64,000 bases of DNA, taken from the NCBI GenBank assembly GCA_017165825.1, contig CM029374.1, positions 11,471,589 to 11,535,588 of the forward strand. The letters run 5' to 3'. The notes under the pieces were generated by a model. The model made no database searches. It saw nothing but the letters and a program-made list of their open reading frames with translations, and was not told the origin of the DNA. How positions within the stretch are numbered: the stretch's first letter is position 1; each line of letters starts with the position of its first letter. This DNA comes from Hepsetus odoe (lineage: Eukaryota; Chordata; Actinopteri; Characiformes; Hepsetidae). A program made the translations under genes and the position numbers. Below are positions 12,894-24,096 of the stretch, piece after piece.

Positions 12894-13866
12894 ACACACA
12901 CACACTTTTAAGTAAGATTAATGCAGCCCCTGCTGACATCAAAGCTCAGTTGTGCACTATTTCTGTATTTAAAGGCTGAATTACACATAAATTTAGACAT
13001 AATCAGCTAAACTACATGTCCCCAAAACCATGACAGTTTATTAACCCTAAAACAATTACAAGAAAGAAATGTTTCTGTCAGTAACAATCACTGTACTTCA
13101 TCTGTTTCTGCCAACAGACTAGCATACGCACAACTGTATAAAAGTCTTAAGCCACCCCCATAATTCGCTTCCAAAGAGCAAGACTTTCTTGTGCTTTTAA
13201 TGAATTTCTAAGGAAAAGTTCTAAAGGCTTCCTGAAGGACGTTTTTGGCTCTCATTTTCAGTTCAGACCCTGTACCTGACCAGTTTCAGAGGACTGGTTT
13301 TTGTTTGTTAAGCCACAGTGACTTACGTATGAATCATTTAAGTAGAGCAAAGCCATCAAAAGAATTAAGCAGTGAATAAACAAGTGCAGATGATTCCAGA
13401 TGATCAGGCTGGAGGTAAGTTTACTGCTTTTTATTTATTTTTTTCATCAGTTTTACTGATGGTGAAAGCTGAGGTCCTTTATCTTGGCACTTGGCAGGCT
13501 GCTGCTGTAAATGTTACAATTTCTTTAATTTAATCTACTCAATAATGGAAAGATAGAGCAGTGTGACAGGCATGAAATTGTATTTTTGTACCATCAAGGT
13601 GATCCCCTAGCAAAATATGAAGAAATGAGGGGTGACTCAAGACTTTTCCACAATAGATACACAAAACATACTTAACATTTCAAGAGTTATTGCAGCCTCA
13701 GGCTTATAATATAGTATAATAAACTAATAACTGCATGCACTGTAGTGCAAAAGTTATTTTAAAAGGGCTACATCTTGGAAAACTAAATTTTCTTTCACTG
13801 TTTCAAAGAAATGAGCTTGATACAGCAGTAAAAATTGTAAATGTGTTATCACTCCACAGTCCATAC

Positions 13867-13897
<31 letters not shown>

Positions 13898-14999
13898 AAT
13901 TTGATAGCTTTGCATCACAAAAGAGCTTTATACAAACAATACAAAGCAACCAAACAGAAGAGGGGACAGTCTTACAGGCTAAATCATAGCTTTAATGAAA
14001 ATGCTTCTCTTTTTCATTCTTTTCTGATTTAGTTCTTATTTTAGTATGAAATTTCATTTGAAATTACATAACAAGCATAACTACTTAAGTGAGAGAAAAT
14101 GAAGCGATTTTCTGCATAAATTTTCAGAATTTTAAAATGTATTTTGTCTTTTGCTTTAATGACAACACCTGAAAAGGACTGAACTAGACAGGTTTGTCGA
14201 AAAGCCTCCAATCAGTCTCTAAACACACACTTTAATGGAAGGGACTTAAAAATGGGACCTTTTTACACAAGGGCTTTAAAATGATTGTCAGTGTCTCAAT
14301 TGCAATTCACCTTTTTAAACTGCTGCTAATGCAACATCCTGGACAACTAAACCCACTTGAGGAGAAGGATTAATGCTAATTCTTTTACATCAGTAAACAG
14401 ATGCCTGTACTCACTATAATTACAATAAGTGAAAGAAGGAGAGGGAGGGTCATTCTACACGCACACAAAACGCAAAGCCAGTTGTGCTCTCCTGGAGTCT
14501 GTAGCAGCAGGGATGAAAATCACAATCTTCCAAACATAAAAAATGCACATGCTTTGACAGTTGTGCCCTTCGTGTCATAAAGTTACTGCAAAATGTTGAA
14601 TGTTTCTTCACTGTGCTGTTCTTTGTTTAATTTAACATTTTTACAAAAGTTCTAATTTTGCTTTTGTTTCTTTTTAGATTTTAATGAAAATCTTTAGATA
14701 TTTCACATTTCAGATATTTCATGTGATCTCATACAGGGATCTCTGAGAAAAAAAATGCAAAGAAAAGGTAAGATTAGGACTCAAGTTACAGAGGTGTTAT
14801 AAAAGTTTGGATTTGCTGTCGGGCCTCACTGGTATTAATCTGACAGGCAGAATCTTTAGCAGAATCTTAACTTTTTGAATCTAATTGGGGGGTTTCATGC
14901 TGGGAAAAAAAATAAAATTTGCAGTTGAACTCAGAGAGGAACACATACTGATACATCAAGGAAAATGCAGTCATGGCAATGCAGGCAATGACAAGCCAG
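12200..14999. other. Non-coding span with CA and AT microsatellites
   Basis: (CA)n lies at 12,845-12,905 and (AT)n at 13,863-13,898. No exon was recognised. Confidence 0.5.
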
Positions 15000-15009
15000 A
15001 TGTGCATGA

Positions 15010-15025
15010 GGTGTGTGTGTGTGTA

Positions 15026-15077
<52 letters not shown>
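15010..15077. repeat. (GT)n microsatellite
   Basis: About 34 dinucleotide units with two point interruptions near the start. All reading frames across it are artefacts. Confidence 0.95.
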
Positions 15078-15078
<1 letters not shown>

Positions 15079-15220
15079 CTCTGGGTATTTGAACTGACCT
15101 GTGTGCTGATCACTAGTCTGTCAGTGCTGGAGGAAACAAACTGCGCATGTGTTACAGAGGCTGGGCAGCGACTGGTCTCAGATCAGTACAGCTAACAAGC
15201 TCTGACAGCATGTGGAGCTT

Positions 15221-15221
<1 letters not shown>

Positions 15222-15261
<40 letters not shown>

Positions 15262-15540
15262 ACACTCACACACACTCACACACACACTCACACAGACACC
15301 GCAGGCCTTGACTGAAGCCGCACACTGATCAAAGCTCCCTAGCGGCGGTCACCCTACATAATTCCCCCTCATCTACTGAACACACAGACACAGACACAGA
15401 CACACACACACACACACACACACATAAACAGACACAATTACACACTCCTACATACACAAACACACTCTGTCCAACACACTTCTACACGCACGCATACCCA
15501 CATACACAAACACACACACATGCATACACACATTTATTTT
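15222..15540. repeat. CA-rich microsatellite cluster
   Basis: (CA)n at 15,222-15,297 turns into a CACACT variant. It is followed by a second run at 15,379-15,422 and scattered CA-rich sequence to 15,535. Unique sequence lies at 15,300-15,378. Confidence 0.85.
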
Positions 15541-15718
15541 GCTGAGTACTTCCACTGACATTTTTAAGACTGTAACTGAGTAGAGCTAAACCAAAACCTA
15601 ATGCTCAGCTTAACTTTAGAAACTATAAACTAAGTTTTCTGCTCTAAAAAAGTTGCATTTGCAAAAAATATGGGATATAAACAATAAACAATATAAACCA
15701 TTTACACTCATTTACACT

Positions 15719-16046
15719 TTCTCGCTTTCTCCCCTCTCTCTCCTCTCTTCCCTTTTCCTCTTCTCTCTCTCTCTCCTTTTCTCCTCCCTATCTCTCCTCC
15801 TCTCTCTCTCCTTTTCTCTTCCCTCTCTCTCTCTTTTTCTCCTCCCTCTTTCCTCCTCCCTCTCTCCTTTTCTCCTGCCTCTCTCCTCCTCTCTCTCTCC
15901 TTCTCTCCTCCCTCTCTCCTCCTCCCTCTCTCCTCCTCTCTCTCTCCTTCTCTCTCTCCTCTCCCTCTCTTTCTCCTTCTCTCCCTCTCTCTCTCCTCCC
16001 ACTCTCTCCCACCCCCTCCCTCCCTCCCTCCCTCCCTCCCCCCCCA
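15719..16046. repeat. Polypyrimidine (CT/CCT/CCCT) tract, about 330 bp
   Basis: Nearly every base on the plus strand is C or T, in mixed CT, CTCC, CTTTTC and finally CCCT units. Open frames on both strands are low-complexity artefacts. The tract lies about 300 bp inside the presumed first intron of the exon at 16,351-16,441. Such tracts can form triplex DNA; that is general knowledge, not shown here. Confidence 0.95.
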
Positions 16047-16339
16047 TCAGTCCATCCTGAGTCTTGATACTGACAGCACCTGCTTTCTTTCACAGCAACA
16101 CGTCTTCTTTTCTTCTCTTCTTGTTAAATCTCTTAGTGAAGAGGTTAAACCCATAGGAACACTTGTAAAGATCTGCAGATCTGAACAGTTTTTCTCTGCA
16201 CAGCAAACTGAAGGAGCATCCAAAAAAAAAAACGCTCCACGCCCTCGCAAATCAGCTGAGTGAACTAAAGCCCGGGATGAGGAGTTGTGATGAAGTTTAA
16301 AGTGTTTGAAGGAGGGGATATATCTCGTTCACACACAGA

Positions 16340-16720
16340 AAGCGCTTTACCTTCCAGTGAATCCGCCGCCGCTCCGAGCGCGAGAGCCGCCAGCGCGAGC
16401 AGCAGCCCAGCGCACCTCCGCGCGCGCCGCCCGCTGCCCATGTTACCCAGCGACCGAGCAGCGAGCGCGAGCTCTCCTCCTCCTTAATATACACACGCGC
16501 GCGCGCACACACACACGCTCACACGCTGAGGATGTGACAGGATGCGAGGGACTTCCGGCAATACGATAAAATCCCAAACTGAGGGGCGGGGCTGCACGAT
16601 GGAGACGTTAACACACACACACACACACTAAAAGTTTCTCCGCGTTTCATTCGTTACACGCCACAGACACGAAGGTGCACAAAGTCTCTGTCGGTTAGAG
16701 AGTGAAACACCTCACTGAGG
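16340..16720. promoter_or_regulatory. CpG-rich promoter island
   Basis: The only clearly GC- and CpG-rich host stretch in the window, against AT-rich surroundings. It covers a first coding exon on the minus strand and includes alternating CG/CA repeats (16,494-16,520) and a GC box GGGGCGGGG at 16,583-16,591. The position upstream of the minus-strand ATG at 16,441 suggests the core promoter. A TATA-like TATATTAA is on the minus strand near 16,490, but it is only about 45 bp from the ATG, so its role is doubtful. Confidence 0.65.
16351..16441 (-). CDS. adam12: First coding exon with signal peptide, probable adam12 exon 1
   Basis: The ATG at 16,441 opens 30 codons plus one base, ending at a good splice donor (GGAAG then GTAAAG, donor at 16,350-16,349). 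The peptide has the layout of a secretory signal: a basic start (arginines at 5-9), a hydrophobic leucine/alanine core (about 11-26, including LLLALAALALGAAA), then a small-residue cleavage region and DSLE. Human ADAM12 exon 1 likewise encodes about 30 residues that are essentially the signal peptide. ADAM12 is a membrane-anchored metalloprotease-disintegrin, but none of its catalytic domains is visible here. The rest of the gene would lie at lower coordinates; I found no second exon before position 1, consistent with a very large intron 1. The name rests mainly on the next-door ALMS-motif gene: in human, ADAM12 and C10orf90 are neighbours on the same strand. Any other secreted or membrane protein would give a similar exon. 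Confidence 0.5.
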
Positions 16721-16729
16721 GAGGATTAG

Positions 16730-17033
16730 CATGTGGCTAACGAGGGAAAATAACACGTTCGCTGATGTACTGACTCAGATCCAGAGTCTCTTTAGGAATG
16801 AGTTCACAGGGAAGAAGTTTCAGCTGATTTTGTTTCTGATGATGTTCTTCACTGGGGCAAGTGACCAAGTGGAATGGGACGTCATGATAGGAAGGTAGTG
16901 GGTTCGAGTCCCACTCATGATGGGGCTCTCCACATGAAGGTTTAGATAAAATAATAAGCTAATAAAAGTTTGTTTCATCCAGAATACAGAGCTGCTGGAT
17001 TCAATCCCAGCTCTCACATGGCCAAAGGCAGAG
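16730..17033. other. tRNA-like SINE head remnant
   Basis: The segment GTGACCAAGTGGAATGGG ... GGGTTCGAGTCCC (16,860-16,913) has A-box-like and B-box elements at SINE-head spacing. It does not fold into an intact tRNA by eye, so I treat it as a SINE fragment. The rest is unassigned. Confidence 0.4.
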
Positions 17034-17289
17034 AGACAGTGGTGCCCTAGTGACTCCCTGGATTGGAAGATTGTGGGTTCAATTCCCTCACCAGTAGGTT
17101 GCCCTGAGGTACCCTTGAGCAAGGTACCGTCCCCGTCACTGCTCCCCGTCCGGGCTTTTTCTTAGCTGCCCACTGCTGCACGGTGTTTGCATGGGTTAAA
17201 TGCAGAGGTCCTATTTCGTTGTGGTTCACTGTGTGCTGTGCTGTGACCTCGCAATGATAAGAATAGTCACTTTCACTTTTCACTTTCAC
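17034..17289 (+). repeat. tRNA-derived SINE, family A, plus copy
   Basis: A near-full copy: head GTGGTGCCCTAGTGACTCCC, B-box GTGGGTTCAATTCCC, GGTTGCCCTGAGGTACCC, TTGAGCAAGGTACCGTCCCC, CACTGCTCC, GGGTTAAATGCAGAGG, and a 3' end TAGTCACTTTCACTTTTCAC. It is one of the best copies for a family consensus. Confidence 0.9.
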
Positions 17290-17532
17290 TAGAAACACCC
17301 TGGACAGGTTGCCAGGTCATCACAGGGCAAATCAACAGAGTTGCTGATGGGGAGATTGAGCATCTCCAGTCCACCTGATGTGCTTTGGGAGGAAATTGGG
17401 GCATCTAGAGGAATCCCAAACACAGGGACACAGACACTGGGAGAACAGACCGTCCCACCTAGGAATCAAACTCAGGACCTTTGAACTGCAGAGAGGAGAC
17501 AACGCTACTCATTGTGCCAACATGCCACCTAA
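17290..17532 (-). repeat. Reverse copy of the interspersed repeat seen at 9.2 kb
   Basis: On the minus strand it carries AGCACATCAGGTGGACTGG, GAGATGCTCAATCTCC and the head ending near 17,532, in the same order as the 9.2-kb copy. It abuts the 3' end of the preceding SINE. Confidence 0.6.
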
Positions 17533-18061
17533 CTGTGTGTTAATTTGAGAAAACTTCTGGGTGAAGATGAAAAGTAGCAGAACTGATTTTGTAAGGGCAG
17601 TGTAGCCAATAGAAAAAGTGAGACTTTAATGAGGAGGAAAACTGATATTTCATGTATATAATGGCATCACATGACAAAGATTCAGAACTTCCACCTTTGA
17701 TGTCAGAAAACTTGGACTCTGCCATCTAGTGGATGTATGGCTTTACGCTCACTTCAACGTAAAGGATGCACAGAAGTCAGGGCCATAGTTATTTTTGTGA
17801 GATTAAAATGAAGTTTGAAGCTAAATATTAACCCAGATTTAAAAACTCATCAGTTGAAAACACAGAGGATTAGATGTATGAGTTGAAAGCAATAGAGAAG
17901 TAAGTTCATTCATTTTGTGTGCATGATCAAGGAACACCCATTACTGGAACCAACAAAATCCTTTTCAAACCCTAGCTATGGCCCTGATGTATGTGGGCAG
18001 TGATGGTTATGTAATTTGATGCAGTAATTTTCGTAGGTACATGAGCCTTAATTACGTTTAT

Positions 18062-18214
18062 ATTTATATAATTTTGTTATGATAGGGACAGTCTCCCAGG
18101 ATTAACTCAGGGTTAAGGGTGCTGCTCAGGAACCCTTTTGATGGAAGTGGGACTCCAACCTGTGGCCTCTTAGTCCAGAGGGTAGTGAGTATCCTACCAC
18201 TAGACCACCACCCA
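18062..18214 (-). repeat. tRNA-derived SINE, family B, truncated minus copy
   Basis: The tRNA-like head (GGTGGTGGTCTAGTGGTAGG on the minus strand, from about 18,213) and body (CCTTAACCCTGAGTTAATCC) are present. The 3' tail with the TCTGGATAAGAG motif is missing, so this copy is cut near 18,062. Confidence 0.8.
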
Positions 18215-18599
18215 GTATGATGTTCATTTGTTCTTCATTTTTACCAAGCCGTTGCCTCTATAAAGACACTATTTACTGGACGAACCCAGTAACTTTTTCA
18301 TAGTGTTGAAGGTGTCAGTGTTTACATTTTTTAGCTCAGTTTTCTTTTGGTCAAAAAGAGAGAGAGAAAAAAACACTTCGGATATCAGCGAAAAACAGTA
18401 AGGTTGTTCATTTGCTAGCTTGCAGTGTCTCTCTCCTTTGTCTTTCTTGATTTTCAGCCTTGGCAGTGCATTTCTTGATTTGTCAGTGTCGTTCAGGGCT
18501 ATGTTTTTTGACTTTGTCTAAAATAGTTAAAGAAACAGCTAATTATTATGTTTGATGCCAAATGCCAAGAAGCAATGTGCTTATTAACTACAACTTGGA

Positions 18600-18824
18600 A
18601 AAGATTACTGCATCACACATATCTTGTCATTGAGAAACACAGCACAGCACACAGTGAGCCACAATGATATTCCCATATACGCCAACATGTGCAGCAGGAG
18701 GCAGCTATAGAAAGAGCCCAGGGAACGGTGATGGGGACGGTACCTGGCTCAAGGGTACTGCAGGGTAACCTACTGGTCTGGGATTCAAACCCATGACTTT
18801 TTGATCCTGAGGCCACTGCTGCCC
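18600..18824 (-). repeat. tRNA-derived SINE, family A, minus copy
   Basis: Reverse of the family order: head at about 18,822, B-box GGGTTTGAATCCC (18,793-18,781), TACCCTTGAGCCAGGTACCG, CCCATCACCGTTCCCTGGGC, and a 3' part ending near 18,605. Open frames here are shadows. Confidence 0.85.
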
Positions 18825-18939
18825 ATGTGAATATGCCTTGTATGAAACTTGATCTTTCAGGCAGAAATGTATGTTGGGAGCAGTCCAGACACTATATGCA
18901 CAAGAGGGCATTACTGAGAGGTGCCTATAATTTAAAGCA

Positions 18940-19153
18940 TAATTCACATTCACATTTAGCAGATGCTCTTAACCAGAGCGACTTACATGTCCTAATTACA
19001 GGGACAGTCCCCCCTTGAGCAACTCAGGGTTAAGGGTCTTGCTCAGGGACCCAGTGGTGGTAGTGATAGAGGCAGGATTTGAACCTGGGACCTCTTGAGC
19101 CATAGGTCATAGGCAAGTATCCTACCACTGGACCACCGCCACCGCCACCGCCA
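18940..19153 (-). repeat. tRNA-derived SINE, family B, near-full minus copy
   Basis: Minus strand: head CCAGTGGTAGGATACTTGCC, B-box GGTTCAAATCCTG (19,085-19,073), body GACCCTTAACCCTGAGTTGC, GGACATGTAAGTCGCTCTGG-type tail, then TGCTAAATGTGAATGTGAA. The 5' head is extended by a (GGTGGC)n run at 19,133-19,153. Confidence 0.9.
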
Positions 19154-21093
19154 CACCTCTGTCAAGGAAACCACCTCTGTTCATCAAATGTAATCTGGTG
19201 CAGGGATCACCAAGGCAACCAGTAAAAAAGAAGAGGCAAGCAAAATTTCAACATAAGTGTGCATATTGTAATTTAAATAATTAATTTAGCATCAGCCCAG
19301 TTGTAAATGTTTTCTTTAATATAAATCATCCATTCCCATCCCACTGCTCTTTTTACTTACTTTTCTGCACATAAAGCCCGTGAGTCAGTTTGTTTTTTAA
19401 AAGTATATTTAAAAGTATTTGTCTTTGCATCCAAAAATGTATTTGAATGTGCAGCCAATCTTTTGGTGATCACTGTGAGCTTTGCATTGCTTGTGGACCT
19501 ATTATTCGAGACATGAGTATTAAACTGTAGGTCGTAGCTGTCCATAGATGCAAGCTTCAGGAGAAATCTTTGTTTTACGTTGTCAATCAGTGATACTGGT
19601 GATATTGCATCGTGAGGTGAAAAATAAAACCAAATTGTTTAACGCAATGTGACAATGTGAGACTCGTTAGCTGTATCGCTGCCACGACTGGTATCTGTGT
19701 CAATGTTAATGAACCAGTTCTGATTCCTTAACTTCCGTATTCATGCCTTGTTTAAACTGAATGTAAATGTGAATGGGAATAAATTGCAGTGTAAATCAAA
19801 CCAAGCATAATGATACTTAAGGAAAATAATTCAGTTTTCTAAAAATAATACAATTCTTTTTAAAATACAAGTGTTATCCAGTTAGTCATTTACATTTGGG
19901 GAACACATCCCTGTTCAGTTACCAACAACAACCAACTAAGGTCAGGTTCAGACTAGACAAATTCCAATTTGATTTTGTTGTTGCAGGGCACACGTTTAAG
20001 GTTGGGCCTGCATATAAATTTCTTGAAAAATGAACAGGTACCTATATATTTTGTGACATAGTCTAATAGCAGTGATGTGGCATGTAGGAACGATATTGAA
20101 AGTTGTGGGGTGAGCACATCTGACTTTAGCCCGAGCTAATGAAGCCAAGCTGGCCACATTGGGTTTTCACACACACACACATACATCTAATCACAGTGAA
20201 ATAAAGGAAAGTTTTGATAACAAATGTTTCTTAGGATTTGCTCCAGAGCCCCTAGCTCACTGCTGATTTCCTAGTCCATAAGCGTTCTTTTCCCCCATTG
20301 ACTTTTCTCTAAGAAACATCAAGCATTAAAATCCCAATATTAAACTCAAACCTGCCATGTTGTAGAAAAGGGTCAGGAATCTTTGGTCTATCACGGCGTC
20401 ATCCTGTTATTCATGGTCAGGAAATCATTTGACAAGAGCTTTTTCTTATGTTAGCTTTTTCCCCAGTTCAATTACCCCAGAATCCTGTGCTCTGGACCAA
20501 AAAACCTGACACCTCCAGGGCATCAGCAGTGTTGCACAGCAGAAGACATGTCCTTCTCTGCTCTATCATGCATCAAATAACATTTTACTTTAAACTTGTG
20601 ACCCAATTTACTGGAATAGACCAAAAAAAAAAAAAAGATACAAGGGATGTCTGATTCACATTGTAATAACCTCATACAGTGACATTAATTCAAGGAGAAT
20701 AAGTGGGCAGTAATCAAACGGATAAATTGCAAGGTGGCATGTATTTTTAACATTGAATAAGAATGCTGAAGGTGAGGAACCTTCAGTTACAAAAATGAAT
20801 GCCCACTGTATGTAATGTGTATATTGTTAAATTATACTAGAACTTTCCATTTCAGTGAAATATGATTTTGGAACAGTAAACAACACTGCTGACTCCAGCA
20901 TCCTGCCACCTGATTCAGCTTAGCTCTTTTTATTCATTTTACTTCATTATGCTAAATCGTTCAGTTGCAGATAGATGCTCTCCCAATTTCAGAATCAGCC
21001 CACAATTCCTATGTTGGTGCCTATCTATTTGAAATCATTTGCAAATGTCCAGTCTCCTCAATGCTACTTCAAGGACTAAAGGACTTAAAGCAA
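19154..21093. other. Non-coding span, nothing recognised
   Basis: Short frames on both strands look like chance. A short CA run is at 20,171-20,184 and an A-run at 20,623-20,637. Confidence 0.45.
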
Positions 21094-21246
21094 AGAATAT
21101 GCTCAGAATCAAATAAGCATATTGTCACAGCCTTATTAAAGTCTCTCCATTTAACGTTATATATATAGGTACCTTTATATAAAAGTTAAATGGAGAGACT
21201 TTGATGAGGCTGTGACAATGTGCTCATTTGATTTTGAGCATATTCT
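21094..21246. repeat. Near-perfect 153-bp palindrome
   Basis: The two halves are inverted copies with a few mismatches and no spacer. The centre is GGTACC at 21,168-21,173. Left-half landmarks TTGTCACAGCC and GTCTCTCCATTTAAC recur as reverse complements at 21,186-21,225. Both strands therefore give near-identical short peptides, which are artefacts. It could be a foldback MITE or a recent inverted duplication. I saw no clear target duplication. Confidence 0.9.
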
Positions 21247-22533
21247 GAGGGGAAATGATATAAAATTCTGAGTCAGTAGTATGTTTGAAAGAATGAAATG
21301 AGGAAAAAGATATTCGGTGGAGCTGGCATGCTGACTCATAAGGTGTGCTATGATGGTGCTATAACTATAGAGCAAGTAATGAAATAAATAAGAAAATGTC
21401 TCACAATGCTGAATCAGACAAATCCATATTCCAAACCTTTTTTTTTAGAAGAAGAAGAAATTGACACTGTGTACTCTGGACCAAAAACAGTTACAGATCC
21501 AAAAGCCAAGGTTACTCAGTCATGGTATGGGATAGTGCCATGGCCCTCAGCATATTTTTTCCCTTTTTTTTTTTTTGCAGTATTTATGCAGAGAAGAACA
21601 TTGAGAATTTAGATTAACATATGCTGCATGCGAGACTTCTTTTGCAGGGACATCCAGTTTTTCAATTAGACAAGGTAAAACCACATTCTGCGCATAAAAC
21701 AAAGGCATGGCTGCAGAAATAGAGGGTACAGAGACTGGACTGGCCGCTCTACAGTCCAAACCTATGCATGTTAGAGAATGTGTGAAATTTTTAAATGAAA
21801 AAATATTTCAATGACAATCCGTACTGTTGCACACCCTGACACTGTTTTGCAGGAAGAATGGGACAAAACAACAAGTTAATAGATCTTTATCCTTAGTGTT
21901 AGAAGGCATGTCAATGATTTGGGGTTGTATTAGACAGTCTTAAAATGAACCCATTTTTCTTATAAAGCAGCTAAAGAAGCTGAATTAGAGCAAAGACTCA
22001 TGTAACTAACAAAACAATAGAAAAACTAGGGTTTCAATGATACTGTGTTACTAGGCAAAAAATAATAATCATAATAATAACAACCACCAACTAACATCCT
22101 GTTGTATGTGACATGAATAACCAACTTAATATACTATAATTGTATACTATAATATTCCTTTATTATCTACAATAAAGACTCACTGAGTGTTAATGATTTA
22201 AATCTGCATAAGAAACAGCAGTTATTGTAAGTATTTAGATTTTTAGTAGATATTCCGAGCTATATGTAAATATGCATGAATCAAACTTAAAATTTTATAT
22301 AAATGCAGCCGTCTGTGCAGCTGAGTTTTGTCCAAAAATCTTTTTGTGATGTCCTGCATTGACACAGGACAAATCTTGTGATGTTGTGTGTCTCTTGCTT
22401 TCCAACACAGAATGAATTTCACAGCGGGATTAATGTGTGAAACAATTTTGAGGAAAATGTTCGTGTTTTAGCAAAAAGGCTCAACAGGTTATTGGATACG
22501 ATTATCTGTTAATTTCAGTTGCTGACTGAATTG
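21247..22533. other. AT-rich non-coding span
   Basis: No exon or named repeat. ATA-rich low complexity lies around 22,060-22,150. Confidence 0.45.
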
Positions 22534-22763
22534 GGCAGCGGTGGCCTAGTGGTTAGGGACTAGGGCCCAGGATCAGAAGATTGTGGGTTTGAATCCCAGA
22601 ACAGTAGGCTGCCCTTAGGTGCCCTTGAGCAAGGTAACGTCCCCATCGCTGTTCCCTGGGTGCTTTAAATAGCTCGTCCCTGCAGCATGGTGTTTTTGGG
22701 TGAAAAGCAGAGGTTGAATTTCGTTGCGTTTCACGATGACAAAATAGTCATTTTCACTTTCAA
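22534..22763 (+). repeat. tRNA-derived SINE, family A, plus copy
   Basis: The clearest head of the family: GCAGCGGTGGCCTAGTGGTT from 22,536, B-box GGGTTTGAATCCC, GTAGGCTGCCCTTAGG, CCTTGAGCAAGGTAACGTCC, CCCATCGCTGTTCCC, and the 3' end AAAATAGTCATTTTCACTTT at 22,741-22,760. Confidence 0.92.
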
Positions 22764-23514
22764 TATGTAATAATTAGATATCAGTGAATTTTATAATCTG
22801 TTATATAGAAAAAACCCTAGAAACATGTTTTGTATTTCGAGCCATGCTTGCAAACAGTCTTCATTGATCTCAGCTGTGGTCTGCAAGATCTTGGGAGTGT
22901 TCGGTTCATTGCCGCAGGCAAGGAAAGGATGAAGGCCATGCATCCTGAGCAGACTGTTTTCAGTCACTGTTTCTTTGTAAGATCTGGTCCAGAAGTTTCT
23001 GTGAAAGAGGAAAAAGATAATGTCATACTGATGTACATCAGCCAGTCTGCCATTTACTCTGTTCTCATAATTCCTTCTGCCAATCTCACTGGGTGGTTAT
23101 TTTCTAAACGCCAATGAAACCTGCTATCTGTCCACCTACCACACTGCATTATCACTTCTCTGTCCCCTGAGTTTGGAGTTTGTTTTATTTTCTGGCCATT
23201 ATTGAATATCTGCTGCCAGACACAGCGCTTAATAAAATCCTAAACTGTAATCTCAAAGGTGATAAACAATGTGATATTCTAGGTTGTTTATGAAAGAGTA
23301 CTTTTGCTTTCAACCTTTGTTGTCACTTTCAGGGAGTTAGAGATCTACTCATATTTTAGTTGCGGGTGCACCACAACAAATATAATGCTCTAAGATATGG
23401 CATCCTTTTTCCCACTGAGTGGCTCACTTTGTTTTTTGCAGCTAACAAGTGGGGAGAAATATGATTCATAATGGCATACTGCCATCATCATTATCATGCA
23501 GGCCTGCAGTAACG
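22764..23514. other. Non-coding span, nothing recognised
   Basis: Chance open frames only (22,830-23,117). No repeat was named. Confidence 0.4.
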
Positions 23515-23786
23515 TTGAGGTACCTGGTACTTTTTAAAGTGACATCCACATTAATGCCAGGGCCAATAGTTTCCCAGCAAAACAATGTCCGGAGCATTAG
23601 ACTGAATCAGCCAGCTTGCTTTTATCTAATAGTGCATCCTGATACCATCTCTTTCACTGATAAGGGATCCATACGTTCCTGTGATTCCTCAGACAAGGCC
23701 TCCTTTGTCCATTCCTGTTTTTTTTTTTGGAGGATTTTGTCCATTCCTTCAGTCCTTTCCGTTCTTATGCTCAAATGCTCAATGTA
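23515..23786 (-). mobile_element. Degenerate Tc1-like transposon, family B, copy 3, split by an LTR element
   Basis: On the minus strand this is the central part of the family B transposase. AGTGACATCCACATTAATGC and GGTTTCCCAGC-like sequence at 23,540-23,580 and CATAGTGCATCC-like sequence near 23,630 are landmarks also expected of family B. The right end, AAATGCTCAATGTAGGTAC, is interrupted at 23,791 by the LTR retrotransposon. The sequence after that element (GGTACTTTGTG at 27,670) continues the same motif for only a few bases. Confidence 0.65.
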
Positions 23787-23791
23787 GGTAC

Positions 23792-24046
23792 TGTCACTGC
23801 ACAACCCGGAGTTCGATCCCGGTCTCTGGAGTACTAGCCGTGTTTTCACTCGCACTTTCATTTCACCAGGATCTGCAACACCTGAAGTGGAGATCACTTA
23901 AGGCAGCCAAGCCGATCCGGAATTGTCCGTTCACCATTGTGTTATTTTGGTGTATACTAATAAACTAACCCTACTTGGTTGCTTTGCACTCTCCATGCGT
24001 TTGCGCCTCCGCTTCCTTTTTACACACCGAACAACCAAACATGACA
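23792..24046 (+). repeat. 5' LTR
   Basis: Starts TGTCAC and ends ATGACA (TG...CA). An AATAAA polyadenylation signal lies at 23,959-23,964. It aligns with the 3' LTR along its length but lacks about 10 bp after TTTCACCAGGAT. I see no clear tRNA primer site in the bases that follow. Confidence 0.92.
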
Positions 24047-24096
24047 GATGAACGGACCACCCAAGGACGCCCGAGAGGCAAGAGTGGGGAGAACCA

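Noticed and set aside
15653..16093. Open frames of 101-135 codons on both strands
   Set aside because: They run through the CT/CCT polypyrimidine tract and encode only leucine/serine or arginine/glutamate repeats.
16858..16925. tRNA gene
   Set aside because: A- and B-box-like sequences are present but the arms do not pair well. It is better explained as a SINE head.
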